Assembly: GCA_910584195.1 (NCBI GenBank) | Contig: CAJTYV010000032.1 | Location: 1 to 26,413, forward strand | Direction of reading: 5' to 3' | DNA: 26,413 bases | Source: an uncultured Ruminococcus sp. | GTDB lineage: Bacteria; Bacillota; Clostridia; Oscillospirales; Ruminococcaceae | Shown here: positions 1 through 6,826 of the stretch, piece after piece | Layout: each line of letters starts with the position of its first letter | Position numbering within the stretch: position 1 is the stretch's first letter | Position numbers and translations under genes: made by a program | The notes under the pieces: model-generated | The model's input: the letters and a program-made list of their open reading frames with translations, nothing else | Told to the model about the DNA's origin: nothing | Database searches by the model: none

Positions 1-155
1 CGGGAGCAATATCCTCCAAAACAGGAGCTTTGGGAGTTTCCGCAGGCTTAATGTCGTCAAGTATCGGAGCTGAAATTTCCTCGATAACGGGAGCTTCATT
101 TGATTCGGCAGTCTCCTTGACGGGAGCAATATCCTCCAAAACAGGAGCTTTGGGA
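1..155. repeat. 35-bp direct repeat inside the left-edge gene
   Basis: Positions 1-35 and 121-155 are identical and exactly 120 bp (40 codons) apart, so the reading frame is kept. Both encode PKAPVLEDIAP. Degenerate copies of the same peptide unit lie between them, and further copies may lie beyond the window edge. Confidence 0.9.
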
Positions 156-1249
156 ACTTCCATATGTGTAATATCAGCAGAATCAGTATTTTCAGAGGAA
201 GAATTTTTTTCTTCATCAGCATCTGAAACGAATTCGGATGTTTCACCGAAAAGTTGATTGGCTATCAAATCCCATTCGCTTGAGAAATCCTGAACCGAAG
301 CTTCTTCAACAGGCTCATGCTCAGGCTCGGAGGGTACAATATTCTTTTCCTCAATGACAGTTTCAGCATTTTCTTCCTGTTGAGGCGGCGCACCTATAGC
401 GAACATCTTCATTATATCGTCTTCGTCCGTTACAGTCGGAACAGATGCGGGTGAAGTCTCTGACTCCGGCATAGGTTCGGAATCTTTGGGAGCTGTATTT
501 ATAGGCGGCTGCTCCATTGCCGATAATGCAGCTGAAATATCGTCCAATATGAGAGGTGTTTCAGGTTCTTCAGGCTGGATTTCCTGTTTGTGCGGAGCAG
601 AAACGGCAAACTGTGCTAAGAAGTCGTCCTCTTCGGTTTCTTCAGTTGGATCTTCTGGTTCATCAGGCTTTTGTATTGCAAACTGTGCTAAGAAATCATT
701 CTCTTCAGCATCGGGAATAGGCTCGGCTTCGGGTTGAGGTGCGATAGACGGCTCGTCGTCAAAAAGCTTCGGCGGATCAAGGACAAACTCATTTTTTGCA
801 GGAGGTTCGGGATTTTCGTCAGGCTTTTTAATGGCAAATTTAGCCAGATCGTTATCGAGCGCAGGCGCACCGTTAGCTTGATATGCAGGCTTAGGAGGTT
901 CGGGAACAGGCTCAGGTTCGGGTTCCGCAACGTTCTGAGCGGATGTAATTTTTGCGGTGGTATTACCGAGCGGTATAATACCTTCGTCCTCGATGCCTTT
1001 CTTGGCTTTCATGCGTTCTTCTTTAAGTATCGCCTTCATTTCCTTTTGATCGGATTTTATCATTTCTTTGGCGATTTTGGTTTTACAACGTTCGCAGGTG
1101 ATCTCGCCAAGATCGGTCATTTTTTCGCCTCGGCGGTAACGCGTTACGTTTTCGGGCTTAAGCAGATTGATTCCGCAGCCTGTTTTTTTGTCGTTAAAGG
1201 TTCCGTGAACCTCATCGTTAAAGGAAGTTGTTACAAGTGTGATATTCAT
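1..1249 (-). CDS. Acidic repeat-rich protein with N-terminal Cys/His cluster (partial, runs off left edge)
   Basis: The minus strand is open from an ATG at 1249 to the window edge (416 codons seen, no stop), so the C-terminus is missing. The start is chosen because GGAG sits six bases upstream; an ATG at 1255 overlaps that site and is less likely. Residues 15-55 contain H15, C25 and a CxxC pair (C52, C55) in a short basic segment, which could bind one zinc ion. A charged helix-like stretch follows to about 90. From about 107 on, the protein is Pro/Glu-rich and probably disordered, with four copies of a [DN]DxxxxFA[IV] motif (FA[IV] at 138-140, 190-192, 214-216, 283-285) and repeated (A)P[VI][LI][DE][DE]I units near the end. 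There is no signal peptide or membrane segment, so it is probably cytosolic. I do not recognise the family. The motif repeats look like short linear docking motifs; this is inference. Confidence 0.8.
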   Translation of the reverse strand, partial: MNITLVTTSFNDEVHGTFNDKKTGCGINLLKPENVTRYRRGEKMTDLGEITCERCKTKIAKEMIKSDQKEMKAILKEERMKAKKGIEDEGIIPLGNTTAKITSAQNVAEPEPEPVPEPPKPAYQANGAPALDNDLAKFAIKKPDENPEPPAKNEFVLDPPKLFDDEPSIAPQPEAEPIPDAEENDFLAQFAIQKPDEPEDPTEETEEDDFLAQFAVSAPHKQEIQPEEPETPLILDDISAALSAMEQPPINTAPKDSEPMPESETSPASVPTVTDEDDIMKMFAIGAPPQQEENAETVIEEKNIVPSEPEHEPVEEASVQDFSSEWDLIANQLFGETSEFVSDADEEKNSSSENTDSADITHMEVPKAPVLEDIAPVKETAESNEAPVIEEISAPILDDIKPAETPKAPVLEDIAP

Positions 1250-1263
1250 AACCATCTCCGTTA

Positions 1264-1335
1264 GCAGAAACCGGAAAGCCGCATAGACTGCGGAAATTAC
1301 CGTTTGATTTTCTGCCCTCGCTTTTCGGCAGCGAG
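1264..1335 (-). promoter_or_regulatory. Structured 5' leader of the left-edge gene
   Basis: Between the promoter and the GGAG site the leader can fold into a 6-bp hairpin (1317-1322 with 1330-1335), then an outer stem GCAGAAA/TTTCTGC (1309-1315 with 1264-1270) enclosing a 5-bp hairpin CCGCA/TGCGG (1279-1283 with 1289-1293). The structure ends a few bases before the ribosome binding site, so it could affect translation. No riboswitch class is recognised and no U-tract follows. Confidence 0.4.
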
Positions 1336-1381
1336 AAGCCGATTTTTCATTTGTGTATACTTCACGATTTTATCATCTTCT

Positions 1382-1410
1382 ATTATAACTTATTCTGCAA
1401 AAAAAATCAA
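1382..1410 (-). promoter_or_regulatory. Sigma-A promoter for the left-edge gene
   Basis: On the minus strand, TTGATT (1405-1410) is followed after 17 bp by TATAAT (1382-1387). This predicts a leader of roughly 125 nt before the ATG at 1249. Confidence 0.7.
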
Positions 1411-1465
1411 CAGTTTTTTTATAATTAAATAGTAAAATTATACTAAAAATTTAATTTTCAGCGGA

Positions 1466-1482
1466 AATAACAAATTGTTATT
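1466..1482. other. 17-bp palindrome upstream of the promoter
   Basis: AATAACAA and TTGTTATT form an 8-bp inverted repeat around one central base, about 56 bp upstream of the -35 box at 1405-1410. It could be an operator, but it lies in very AT-rich DNA where such palindromes arise by chance. Nothing else coding is seen between 1250 and 1542. Confidence 0.3.
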
Positions 1483-1542
1483 GATTTTTTTGTCAAAAAT
1501 TTCCTCACAGACAACGCATTATGATAAACTTTTCATACATTG

Positions 1543-1586
1543 AAAGAAAAAAGCCGTCTCCCACTTGAATTATAACAGTGGGAGAC
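1543..1586 (-). terminator. Intrinsic terminator of the ABC exporter operon
   Basis: GTCTCCCACT (1556-1565) and AGTGGGAGAC (1577-1586) are a perfect 10-bp inverted repeat with an 11-nt loop. Read on the minus strand it is followed by GGCTTTTTTCTTTC. It lies 35 bp after the permease stop codon. Confidence 0.9.
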
Positions 1587-1621
1587 AGCATCGGAAGCAA
1601 TGCTTCCTTGAAATTTATCGG

Positions 1622-2392
1622 TTAAGAGAGATCGGCTTTCATTTTGGATTTGAAAGAAAACGCCGCGGCTGTTGAAACGGCTGCTGAACAAATGAGGACG
1701 ATAATAAGCGGAAACCAAAATTCGTCAAAGCCGAAATCAAGCGCTATAGCTGAGCGTGCGGTTTTGGTGCAGTACCAAAAGGGGAGAGCTTTGCAGAGCT
1801 TTAGCATGACTCCCCCTGTTGTTTCCGCATCGAACCATATTCCGCCGAGAAATGAGCCGAGAGAAATTATCAGTGAGCAAAGTCCCGGAGCAGATTTTTC
1901 ACTGAACAGAGAGCCGAAAAGAAGTCCGAATGATATAAACATTACAGCAGACGGAATCGTTGATATAACAGCGGCGATAAGTCCCGAAATACTCAGAGAG
2001 CTTTTGGTAATAAGCGCTATGACCAATGACGCTGAAAAAGCCGCCGCGGCTTGAATTGCCGAAACCCCAGTCATGGGCAGGATATATCCTCCTATGAAGT
2101 CCGCCGATTTCATAGGCGATGCATACATTCTTACAAGAAAAGCTCCGCTGCGGTCTTTGGAAACGGTAAGCGCGGTGAAAAGCATAACAAAAGTCTGACC
2201 GAAAACAGCTATACCGCCGGATAAATTGTCTATGCGGAAAATCGTCATTCCGGCTTCTTTGGGGATACTTTCGTTGACCAGCGTCATAACTATCAGCATA
2301 ACGATAGGAAAACCGAGACAGAAAATATAGCTGAGAGGGTCGCGCATAAGTTCCTTAACATTGCGTATGGCAAATGCTTTTATCTTAAACAT
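1622..2392 (-). CDS. ABC-2 type exporter, permease subunit
   Basis: A 256-residue integral membrane protein with about six hydrophobic helices spread over its length, the usual layout of ABC-2 permeases that pair with a separate ATPase. The start is the ATG at 2392 (MFKIKAFAIRN), which has AAAGGAG upstream; the longer open frame to 2461 has no such site. It overlaps the end of the ATPase gene by 8 bp, so the two are translationally coupled and form one exporter. The family moves drugs, peptides or lipids outward; the substrate cannot be read from sequence. A soluble stretch between helices 1 and 2, typical of the larger ABC-2 permeases, is short here, so this is the small form. Confidence 0.88.
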   Translation of the reverse strand: MFKIKAFAIRNVKELMRDPLSYIFCLGFPIVMLIVMTLVNESIPKEAGMTIFRIDNLSGGIAVFGQTFVMLFTALTVSKDRSGAFLVRMYASPMKSADFIGGYILPMTGVSAIQAAAAFSASLVIALITKSSLSISGLIAAVISTIPSAVMFISFGLLFGSLFSEKSAPGLCSLIISLGSFLGGIWFDAETTGGVMLKLCKALPFWYCTKTARSAIALDFGFDEFWFPLIIVLICSAAVSTAAAFSFKSKMKADLS

Positions 2393-3119
2393 GTTTGCTG
2401 CTCCTTTCGGCAATCTCAACAAATACGTCCTCAAGACCGTTTTTTCCGGTAAGCATTTCAAGATCAGCCAAGCTGCCTGTGGCTGAGATCCTGCCGTTTA
2501 TCATAATAGCGATCCTGTCGGAAAGACGTTCGGCTTCTTCCATGTAGTGAGTAGTAAGTATAATGGTTATTTTTCCTTTTAGAGTTTCTATAGCCGACCA
2601 CAGCTCACGTCGCGCAAGAACATCGAGACCGAGTGTAGGCTCATCGAGAAAAAGGACTTTCGGTTCGCTGATAAGAGCCATAGCAATGGAAAGCTTGCGT
2701 TTCCAGCCCCCCGAAAGAGTTTTTGCACGGGAGTTTTCAACTTCCTCCATATTGAAAAGTTTTATCATATCGCCGGAACGTTCTTTGATTTTGGCTTTGC
2801 CAAATCCATAGACCGCCGCCATAAATTCAAGGTTTTCACGTACCGTCAGATTTTCCGCAACGGATGTCTCCTGCGGAGAGATTCCTATTTCCGTCTTGAC
2901 AGTTTTTGATTCGGAAACGCAGTTGTGACCATTAATAAACGCTTCGCCGGAGGTAGGCGCAGATAAACAGGAAAGCATGCGGATAGTTGTAGTTTTTCCT
3001 GCGCCGTTTACTCCAAGAAGCGCGAAAAGTTCGCCTTTTTTCACGTTCAGATTTACCGAGTCAACGGCGGTTTTATTTTTATATTTTTTTACAAGATCTT
3101 TTGTCTCGACAGCGTACAT
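2385..3119 (-). CDS. ABC-2 type exporter, ATP-binding subunit
   Basis: A 244-residue ABC ATPase. Walker A GVNGAGKT is at 36-43, the signature LSGGWKR at 135-141, Walker B VLFLDE at 155-160, and the H-loop histidine follows in TTHYMEEAERLSDR. The last part matches the drug/antibiotic exporter (CcmA/BcrA-like) group. The ATG at 3119 has AAGGAAGG upstream and lies one base after the stop of the regulator gene. It hydrolyses ATP at the inner membrane face to power the permease encoded next. The first-position regulator suggests inducible expression, for example by a toxic compound or a growth-phase signal. Confidence 0.92.
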   Translation of the reverse strand: MYAVETKDLVKKYKNKTAVDSVNLNVKKGELFALLGVNGAGKTTTIRMLSCLSAPTSGEAFINGHNCVSESKTVKTEIGISPQETSVAENLTVRENLEFMAAVYGFGKAKIKERSGDMIKLFNMEEVENSRAKTLSGGWKRKLSIAMALISEPKVLFLDEPTLGLDVLARRELWSAIETLKGKITIILTTHYMEEAERLSDRIAIMINGRISATGSLADLEMLTGKNGLEDVFVEIAERSSKHV

Positions 3120-3120
3120 G

Positions 3121-3570
3121 TTATTTACCTTCCTTTATACTGCTTTTGATCTTACTGCCCATGTTTTTGGCGGCGTCTGAGATACCGTCCGCTATGCTGC
3201 CGATATTCACGATAGCGATTCCTCTGTCCTCATCTCCGAGGACAAGCAGCGTGTCCCCTTCCTTAAGACCAAACGTCTTTCGGCAGTTGGCAGGAAGCGT
3301 TATTTGTCCTTTGGCGTTTAGTCTTGTCAAGCCGAAAATATGCTTTCCATCATCGGTGCGTTCTTCTTTTCCGATATTCCGTACAAGCATATCGACAGTG
3401 GTTTTGTAAATATCCGCTAATTTAATACAGCTTTCAATATCGGGCATACTTTCGCCGCGTTCCCATTTAGCAACAGCTTGTCGGGAAACTCCGAGCTTTT
3501 CGGCGATTTCTTCCTGTGTGAATCCGCTTTGTCTGCGGAACATTTTAAGCCTGCTGAATTCAGGCGTCAT
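3121..3570 (-). CDS. XRE-family regulator fused to an AbrB-like domain
   Basis: A 149-residue two-domain DNA-binding protein. Residues 7-62 form a Cro/CI-type helix-turn-helix (TQEEIAEKLGVSRQAVAKWE). Residues about 80-121 form a SpoVT/AbrB swapped-hairpin domain (LNAKGQITLP...KEGDTLLVL). Both halves can bind DNA, so the protein is likely a dimer or tetramer reading paired sites. The ATG at 3570 is preferred over an in-frame GTG at 3579 because AAAGGA is 9 bp from the ATG but nearly touches the GTG. It is the first gene of the operon with the exporter, so autoregulation is likely; AATGTTA boxes around the promoter are candidate targets. The domain pair is known in Firmicutes, but I cannot name a characterised ortholog. 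Confidence 0.88.
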   Translation of the reverse strand: MTPEFSRLKMFRRQSGFTQEEIAEKLGVSRQAVAKWERGESMPDIESCIKLADIYKTTVDMLVRNIGKEERTDDGKHIFGLTRLNAKGQITLPANCRKTFGLKEGDTLLVLGDEDRGIAIVNIGSIADGISDAAKNMGSKIKSSIKEGK

Positions 3571-3627
3571 TATTATCACGTCCTTTGTACCCTCCGCTGC
3601 TGCAAATATCTCAACAGCATTGACTAT

Positions 3628-3695
3628 AATGTTATGTTTAGATTATATCACAGAGAAAATGTTACGTCAACCGATAAAAAGTAACATTAATGTTA
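3628..3695. promoter_or_regulatory. Three AATGTTA boxes and palindromes around the exporter promoter
   Basis: AATGTTA occurs at 3628-3634, 3658-3664 and 3689-3695, spaced 30 and 31 bp, or about three helical turns. AATGTTAC (3658-3665) and GTAACATT (3681-3688) are an 8-bp inverted repeat bracketing the -35 box. TAACATTAATGTTA (3682-3695) is a perfect 14-bp palindrome. These are the natural candidates for the operator of the XRE-AbrB regulator encoded next to them. Confidence 0.55.
3642..3670 (-). promoter_or_regulatory. Sigma-A promoter of the regulator-exporter operon
   Basis: TTGACG (3665-3670), 17 bp, then TATAAT (3642-3647) on the minus strand, 72 bp upstream of the regulator ATG. Confidence 0.85.
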
Positions 3696-3760
3696 ATATT
3701 AGTTGCATTTTATGAAATGTGTGAATTTTCATAAAGTCTTTCTTTAGTTTTACTGATTTT

Positions 3761-3792
3761 TAAATAGCAAAAGGACGGTCAAACGACCGTCC
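3761..3792 (-). terminator. Intrinsic terminator after secF
   Basis: GGACGGTC (3773-3780) and GACCGTCC (3785-3792) form a perfect 8-bp stem with a 4-nt loop. Minus-strand readout continues as TTTTGCTATTT. It lies 9 bp after the secF stop. Confidence 0.85.
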
Positions 3793-3801
3793 CTGAAATA
3801 A

Positions 3802-4782
3802 TTATTTTTTCTTGTCATCCTGAGCGGGTTTTCTGCCCTTCCACCATGACCATGTTACCGGAGCGACAAAGATAGATGAATACGTACCGGAAACAAGACC
3901 GAAGATAAGCGGAACAGAGAAGCTGAGAAGCGAAGTGTAGCCGCTTACAAGAACGACTATGGATACTGTAATCATTGTACCGATAGTTGTAATAGAAGTT
4001 CTTATCGAACGCTTAAGAGACTGTGAGCAGCCCATGTTGATAAGTTCATTCAGTGAAGCCTTTGGATAAAGAGTTCTGTTTTCTCGGATTCTGTCATAAA
4101 TAACAATGGTATTATTGATAGAATAACCGAGAATCGTAAGAATTACCGCAACGATATTTGCGTTGAATTCAAATCCGAAAATAATCGAAGCTGCAAGCGC
4201 TGCCGCAAGGTCGTGGCAAAGAGCGAAGATAGAACATACGCCTGCCGACCAGCCGCCGATTTTTTTGAATCGAATTGCAATATACAGAATAATCAGAATA
4301 GCCGCCACTATCATGGCTACAAGACATTTCAGAAGAAATTCGCGTCCCGAAGCAGGGCTTACATCGCTGGAATCGAAAAGCTCAAGCTGATTATCGGGGA
4401 AATTCTCATTAAGAACTTCATTAAGCTCAAACTGTCTGTCGGCGTTAAGACCTTCCTCTGATGTGAACGACAATGTTACCTGATGACCGCTGTTGTCAAG
4501 GCTTTCGCCTGTTCGTATATTTACGGGAACGTTTACGACCTCTTCTGCCGTTGACTTCAGCTGATTCGTGTCAATATCGCCGCTGTAAGAATAGGTCAGC
4601 ATGGTACCGCCTTTAAATTCTATCGCAAGCTTTACGCCTCTGATGAAAATACCTGCAAGCAGCGCAATGACAACGCATACTGCAACTATAAGAATAAGTT
4701 TTTTCTTTGAGCAGAAATCGTAAATTTTTCCTGTTACGGCGGGGGCTGCGGAAGCTGTAGTCTTTTTCTTATTAGTACTCAC
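3802..4782 (-). CDS. secF: Protein translocase subunit SecF
   Basis: A 326-residue membrane protein that acts with SecD and SecYEG, using the ion gradient to help pull exported proteins across the membrane. Helix 1 is at about 28-48, followed by the SecF opening motif IEFKGGTML, an external domain, and five helices in the second half with the conserved GYSINNTIVIYDRIREN segment. The start is a GTG at 4782 with GGAGG nine bases upstream; the nearby ATG is in another frame and stops at once. The GTG overlaps the secD stop by 4 bp (GTGA), so SecF translation is coupled to SecD. Length is normal for a stand-alone SecF with a charged tail. Confidence 0.96.
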   Translation of the reverse strand: MSTNKKKTTASAAPAVTGKIYDFCSKKKLILIVAVCVVIALLAGIFIRGVKLAIEFKGGTMLTYSYSGDIDTNQLKSTAEEVVNVPVNIRTGESLDNSGHQVTLSFTSEEGLNADRQFELNEVLNENFPDNQLELFDSSDVSPASGREFLLKCLVAMIVAAILIILYIAIRFKKIGGWSAGVCSIFALCHDLAAALAASIIFGFEFNANIVAVILTILGYSINNTIVIYDRIRENRTLYPKASLNELINMGCSQSLKRSIRTSITTIGTMITVSIVVLVSGYTSLLSFSVPLIFGLVSGTYSSIFVAPVTWSWWKGRKPAQDDKKK

Positions 4783-6206
4783 TTGACATCACCTCCGTAA
4801 AGCTTTCTGTTCTGGAACGACTTGAACTTTGAAAGCGCCGTAACCATAAGTCTTGAAGCAAATACGCCGAAAACAAAGTTGCATACAACGCCTACAAGGA
4901 GCGTGAAGCCGAATGAATAAACGACACCCTCTGTAGTTGCGCCGAACATGCGGAATACGGTGCTGTTGAGTATCTTTGAGAAGAAGCTTGAAGGAACTCC
5001 GAAAGCTCCCATAAGGATTATCGCAATGATAACGTTTGTGATGTTGCCGTCGAGGATAGCGGAGAATGCGCGTTTATAGGCAACGCGTATAGCCGAATCA
5101 AGCGATTTGCCCGAACGCAGTTCTTCCTTGATTCTTTCTCCTGTAATGATATTCGCGTCAACGCCCATACCTACTGAAAGGATAATACCGGCGATACCGG
5201 GGATAGTCAGCGTAGAACCGGGCATAAAGCCGAACCAGCCCGTAACAGCGGCAAGCGTGCCTGCGATCTGTCCGATAATGGCGATAACAGCCACAAATCC
5301 GGGAAGTCTGTAAAGGATAACCATGTAAACCGCAATCAAAGCGAAAGCAATAAATGCGGCTAAGATAATAGCGTCAAGAGAACCCTCGCCCATAGTAGCC
5401 GAAATAGTCTTGAAGCTCGTTGTTTCCATTTTAAAAGGAAGCGCCCCCGAATTTATCTGGTCTGCAAGCTTTTTAGCGGTTTCGCTGGTGAAGTTGCCTG
5501 TAATTACAGCGGTTCCGTCTGTTATGGCGTCATTTACCGAAGGATAGGAGATCATCGTATTGTCCATCCAGATGGAGATAGGAGTTCCTGTTCCTGCCAG
5601 TTCGGCAGTTGCTTCGGCAAATTTCTGAGAACCGCTTTTTCCTTCGCTGTTGTCCTGGCTGAGTTTAAGGGTAACTACCCATTCGAGGTCGCCGTTCTTA
5701 TCAGGCTGCTGCGTATAGCTTGCGCTTGCTATGTCTGCACCGCTGAGAACAAGCTCGCCTGTAGGTATAACATTTCCTTCCGCATCGGTTTCGGAATCTG
5801 TACCCTTGCGGAAAGTAAGCTCTGCCATTTCGCCGAGTTCCTTGACGGCAGCGCCCGCATCGTATTCGCTTTCGCCTGCCTGCCAGGGGAAACGTACAAT
5901 GATACGGTCTGATTTGTAGTCGCTGTAGATCTCGTTGTCGTTGATACCGAGAGAGCCGAGACGGGTTTTTATAGTCTCTGTGGCAGCATCGAGCTGTTTA
6001 TCGGTAGCGTCATAGCCGTCCGCCGGTGCGAAAGTTACGTCAACGCCGCCCTGTATGTCAATACCGAGACGGATATCGTCAACGCCTTTTACGACGGTCG
6101 TATTTTTATCGCCGTAAAAATAATCGAAGCCTGTAACAGCGGAGACTGTGAACAACGCAATAAAAGCAACGACAATGAAGAAAGTAGATTTGTGAATCTT
6201 TTTCAC
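4779..6206 (-). CDS. secD: Protein translocase subunit SecD
   Basis: A 475-residue protein with one N-terminal helix (about 8-27), the signature LGIDIQGG at 47-54, a large external P1 region, and five C-terminal helices with the conserved GVDANIITGERIKEEL segment. It partners SecF encoded directly downstream with a 4-bp overlap. The start codon is GTG at 6206, with AGGAGG eight bases upstream and no better ATG in frame. The P1 region is shorter than in E. coli SecD, as is common in Gram-positives. Transcription likely starts from the promoter at 6271-6299. Confidence 0.96.
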   Translation of the reverse strand: MKKIHKSTFFIVVAFIALFTVSAVTGFDYFYGDKNTTVVKGVDDIRLGIDIQGGVDVTFAPADGYDATDKQLDAATETIKTRLGSLGINDNEIYSDYKSDRIIVRFPWQAGESEYDAGAAVKELGEMAELTFRKGTDSETDAEGNVIPTGELVLSGADIASASYTQQPDKNGDLEWVVTLKLSQDNSEGKSGSQKFAEATAELAGTGTPISIWMDNTMISYPSVNDAITDGTAVITGNFTSETAKKLADQINSGALPFKMETTSFKTISATMGEGSLDAIILAAFIAFALIAVYMVILYRLPGFVAVIAIIGQIAGTLAAVTGWFGFMPGSTLTIPGIAGIILSVGMGVDANIITGERIKEELRSGKSLDSAIRVAYKRAFSAILDGNITNVIIAIILMGAFGVPSSFFSKILNSTVFRMFGATTEGVVYSFGFTLLVGVVCNFVFGVFASRLMVTALSKFKSFQNRKLYGGDVK

Positions 6207-6270
6207 GTCTTTTGCCTCCTAAATAATTTGGTCTTGCGACCTTTGTTTTTTGTCTGTGACAATTACTATT

Positions 6271-6299
6271 ATTTTACAATATTTACGGTAAAAAGTCAA
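6271..6299 (-). promoter_or_regulatory. Sigma-A promoter of secDF
   Basis: TTGACT (6294-6299), 17 bp, TAAAAT (6271-6276) on the minus strand. The leader of about 58 nt contains a 4-bp hairpin with a GCAA tetraloop (6230-6241). Confidence 0.75.
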
Positions 6300-6371
6300 G
6301 CATAACAATAGTAAATGCACATATTTTGAAATATTGCACAAATTAAAACGTAATTTTAATACATAATGCCT

Positions 6372-6409
6372 AATTCCCGACGGCTTATTAATAGTAAGTG
6401 TCGGGAATT
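6372..6409 (-). terminator. Hairpin at the end of the atp operon
   Basis: AATTCCCGAC (6372-6381) and GTCGGGAATT (6400-6409) form a perfect 10-bp stem starting 5 bp after the atpC stop. No run of U follows, so it may protect the 3' end or terminate with help rather than act as a classic intrinsic terminator. Confidence 0.5.
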
Positions 6410-6414
6410 GCATA

Positions 6415-6825
6415 TCAGCGAAAATGTTTCTGTGAAATTTTAAGCCGGTTCATGGCGCGGTTAAGAGCCGCCTGCGTTTCATAATATTCGCGGATACTTT
6501 GTTTTTGACGGAGCATTTCTTCGGCGCGCTGACGAGCCTCCTCTGCACGCTTTATGTCTATTTCCTCCGGAAGCTCGCATGAATCCGCAAGAATTACCGC
6601 CTTATCCGGCATTACCTCTATGAAACCCTCTGATATAGCGGCGTGTTTCCATTCGCCGTCCACCATATATTTGAGTTCGCCGGTCGGCAGAGAGGTAACG
6701 AGCGGCTCGTGTCCGGCAAGTATACCCAGCAGACCGTCAATGGCGGTTATCACAAGATGTTCGCAGTTTCCCTGAAAAAATATGCGGTCGGAGGCGATGA
6801 TCTCCAAATAAAAGGTTTTAGCCAT
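6415..6825 (-). CDS. atpC: ATP synthase epsilon subunit
   Basis: A 136-residue F1 epsilon subunit, part of the central stalk that rotates with gamma and can inhibit ATP hydrolysis. The N-terminal beta-sandwich covers about residues 1-85, with the typical GILAGHEPLVTSL stretch, followed by the two-helix C-terminal domain rich in Glu, Arg and Gln. The start is the ATG at 6825 (MAKTFYLEIIASD); a longer in-frame extension to 6873 would lie inside atpD and adds no conserved sequence. It sits one base after the atpD stop and has only a weak ribosome binding site, which suggests coupling to atpD. It is the last gene of the operon. Confidence 0.94.
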   Translation of the reverse strand: MAKTFYLEIIASDRIFFQGNCEHLVITAIDGLLGILAGHEPLVTSLPTGELKYMVDGEWKHAAISEGFIEVMPDKAVILADSCELPEEIDIKRAEEARQRAEEMLRQKQSIREYYETQAALNRAMNRLKISQKHFR

Positions 6826-6826
6826 A

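Noticed and set aside
1..155. CRISPR array
   Set aside because: Only two 35-bp copies, spaced by 85 bp of in-frame coding sequence; the repeat encodes a peptide repeat.
734..1264. 176-codon plus-strand open frame
   Set aside because: It is antisense to the long open minus-strand gene, begins without a ribosome binding site and has no recognisable domain; the minus strand has a promoter, ribosome binding site and repeat structure.
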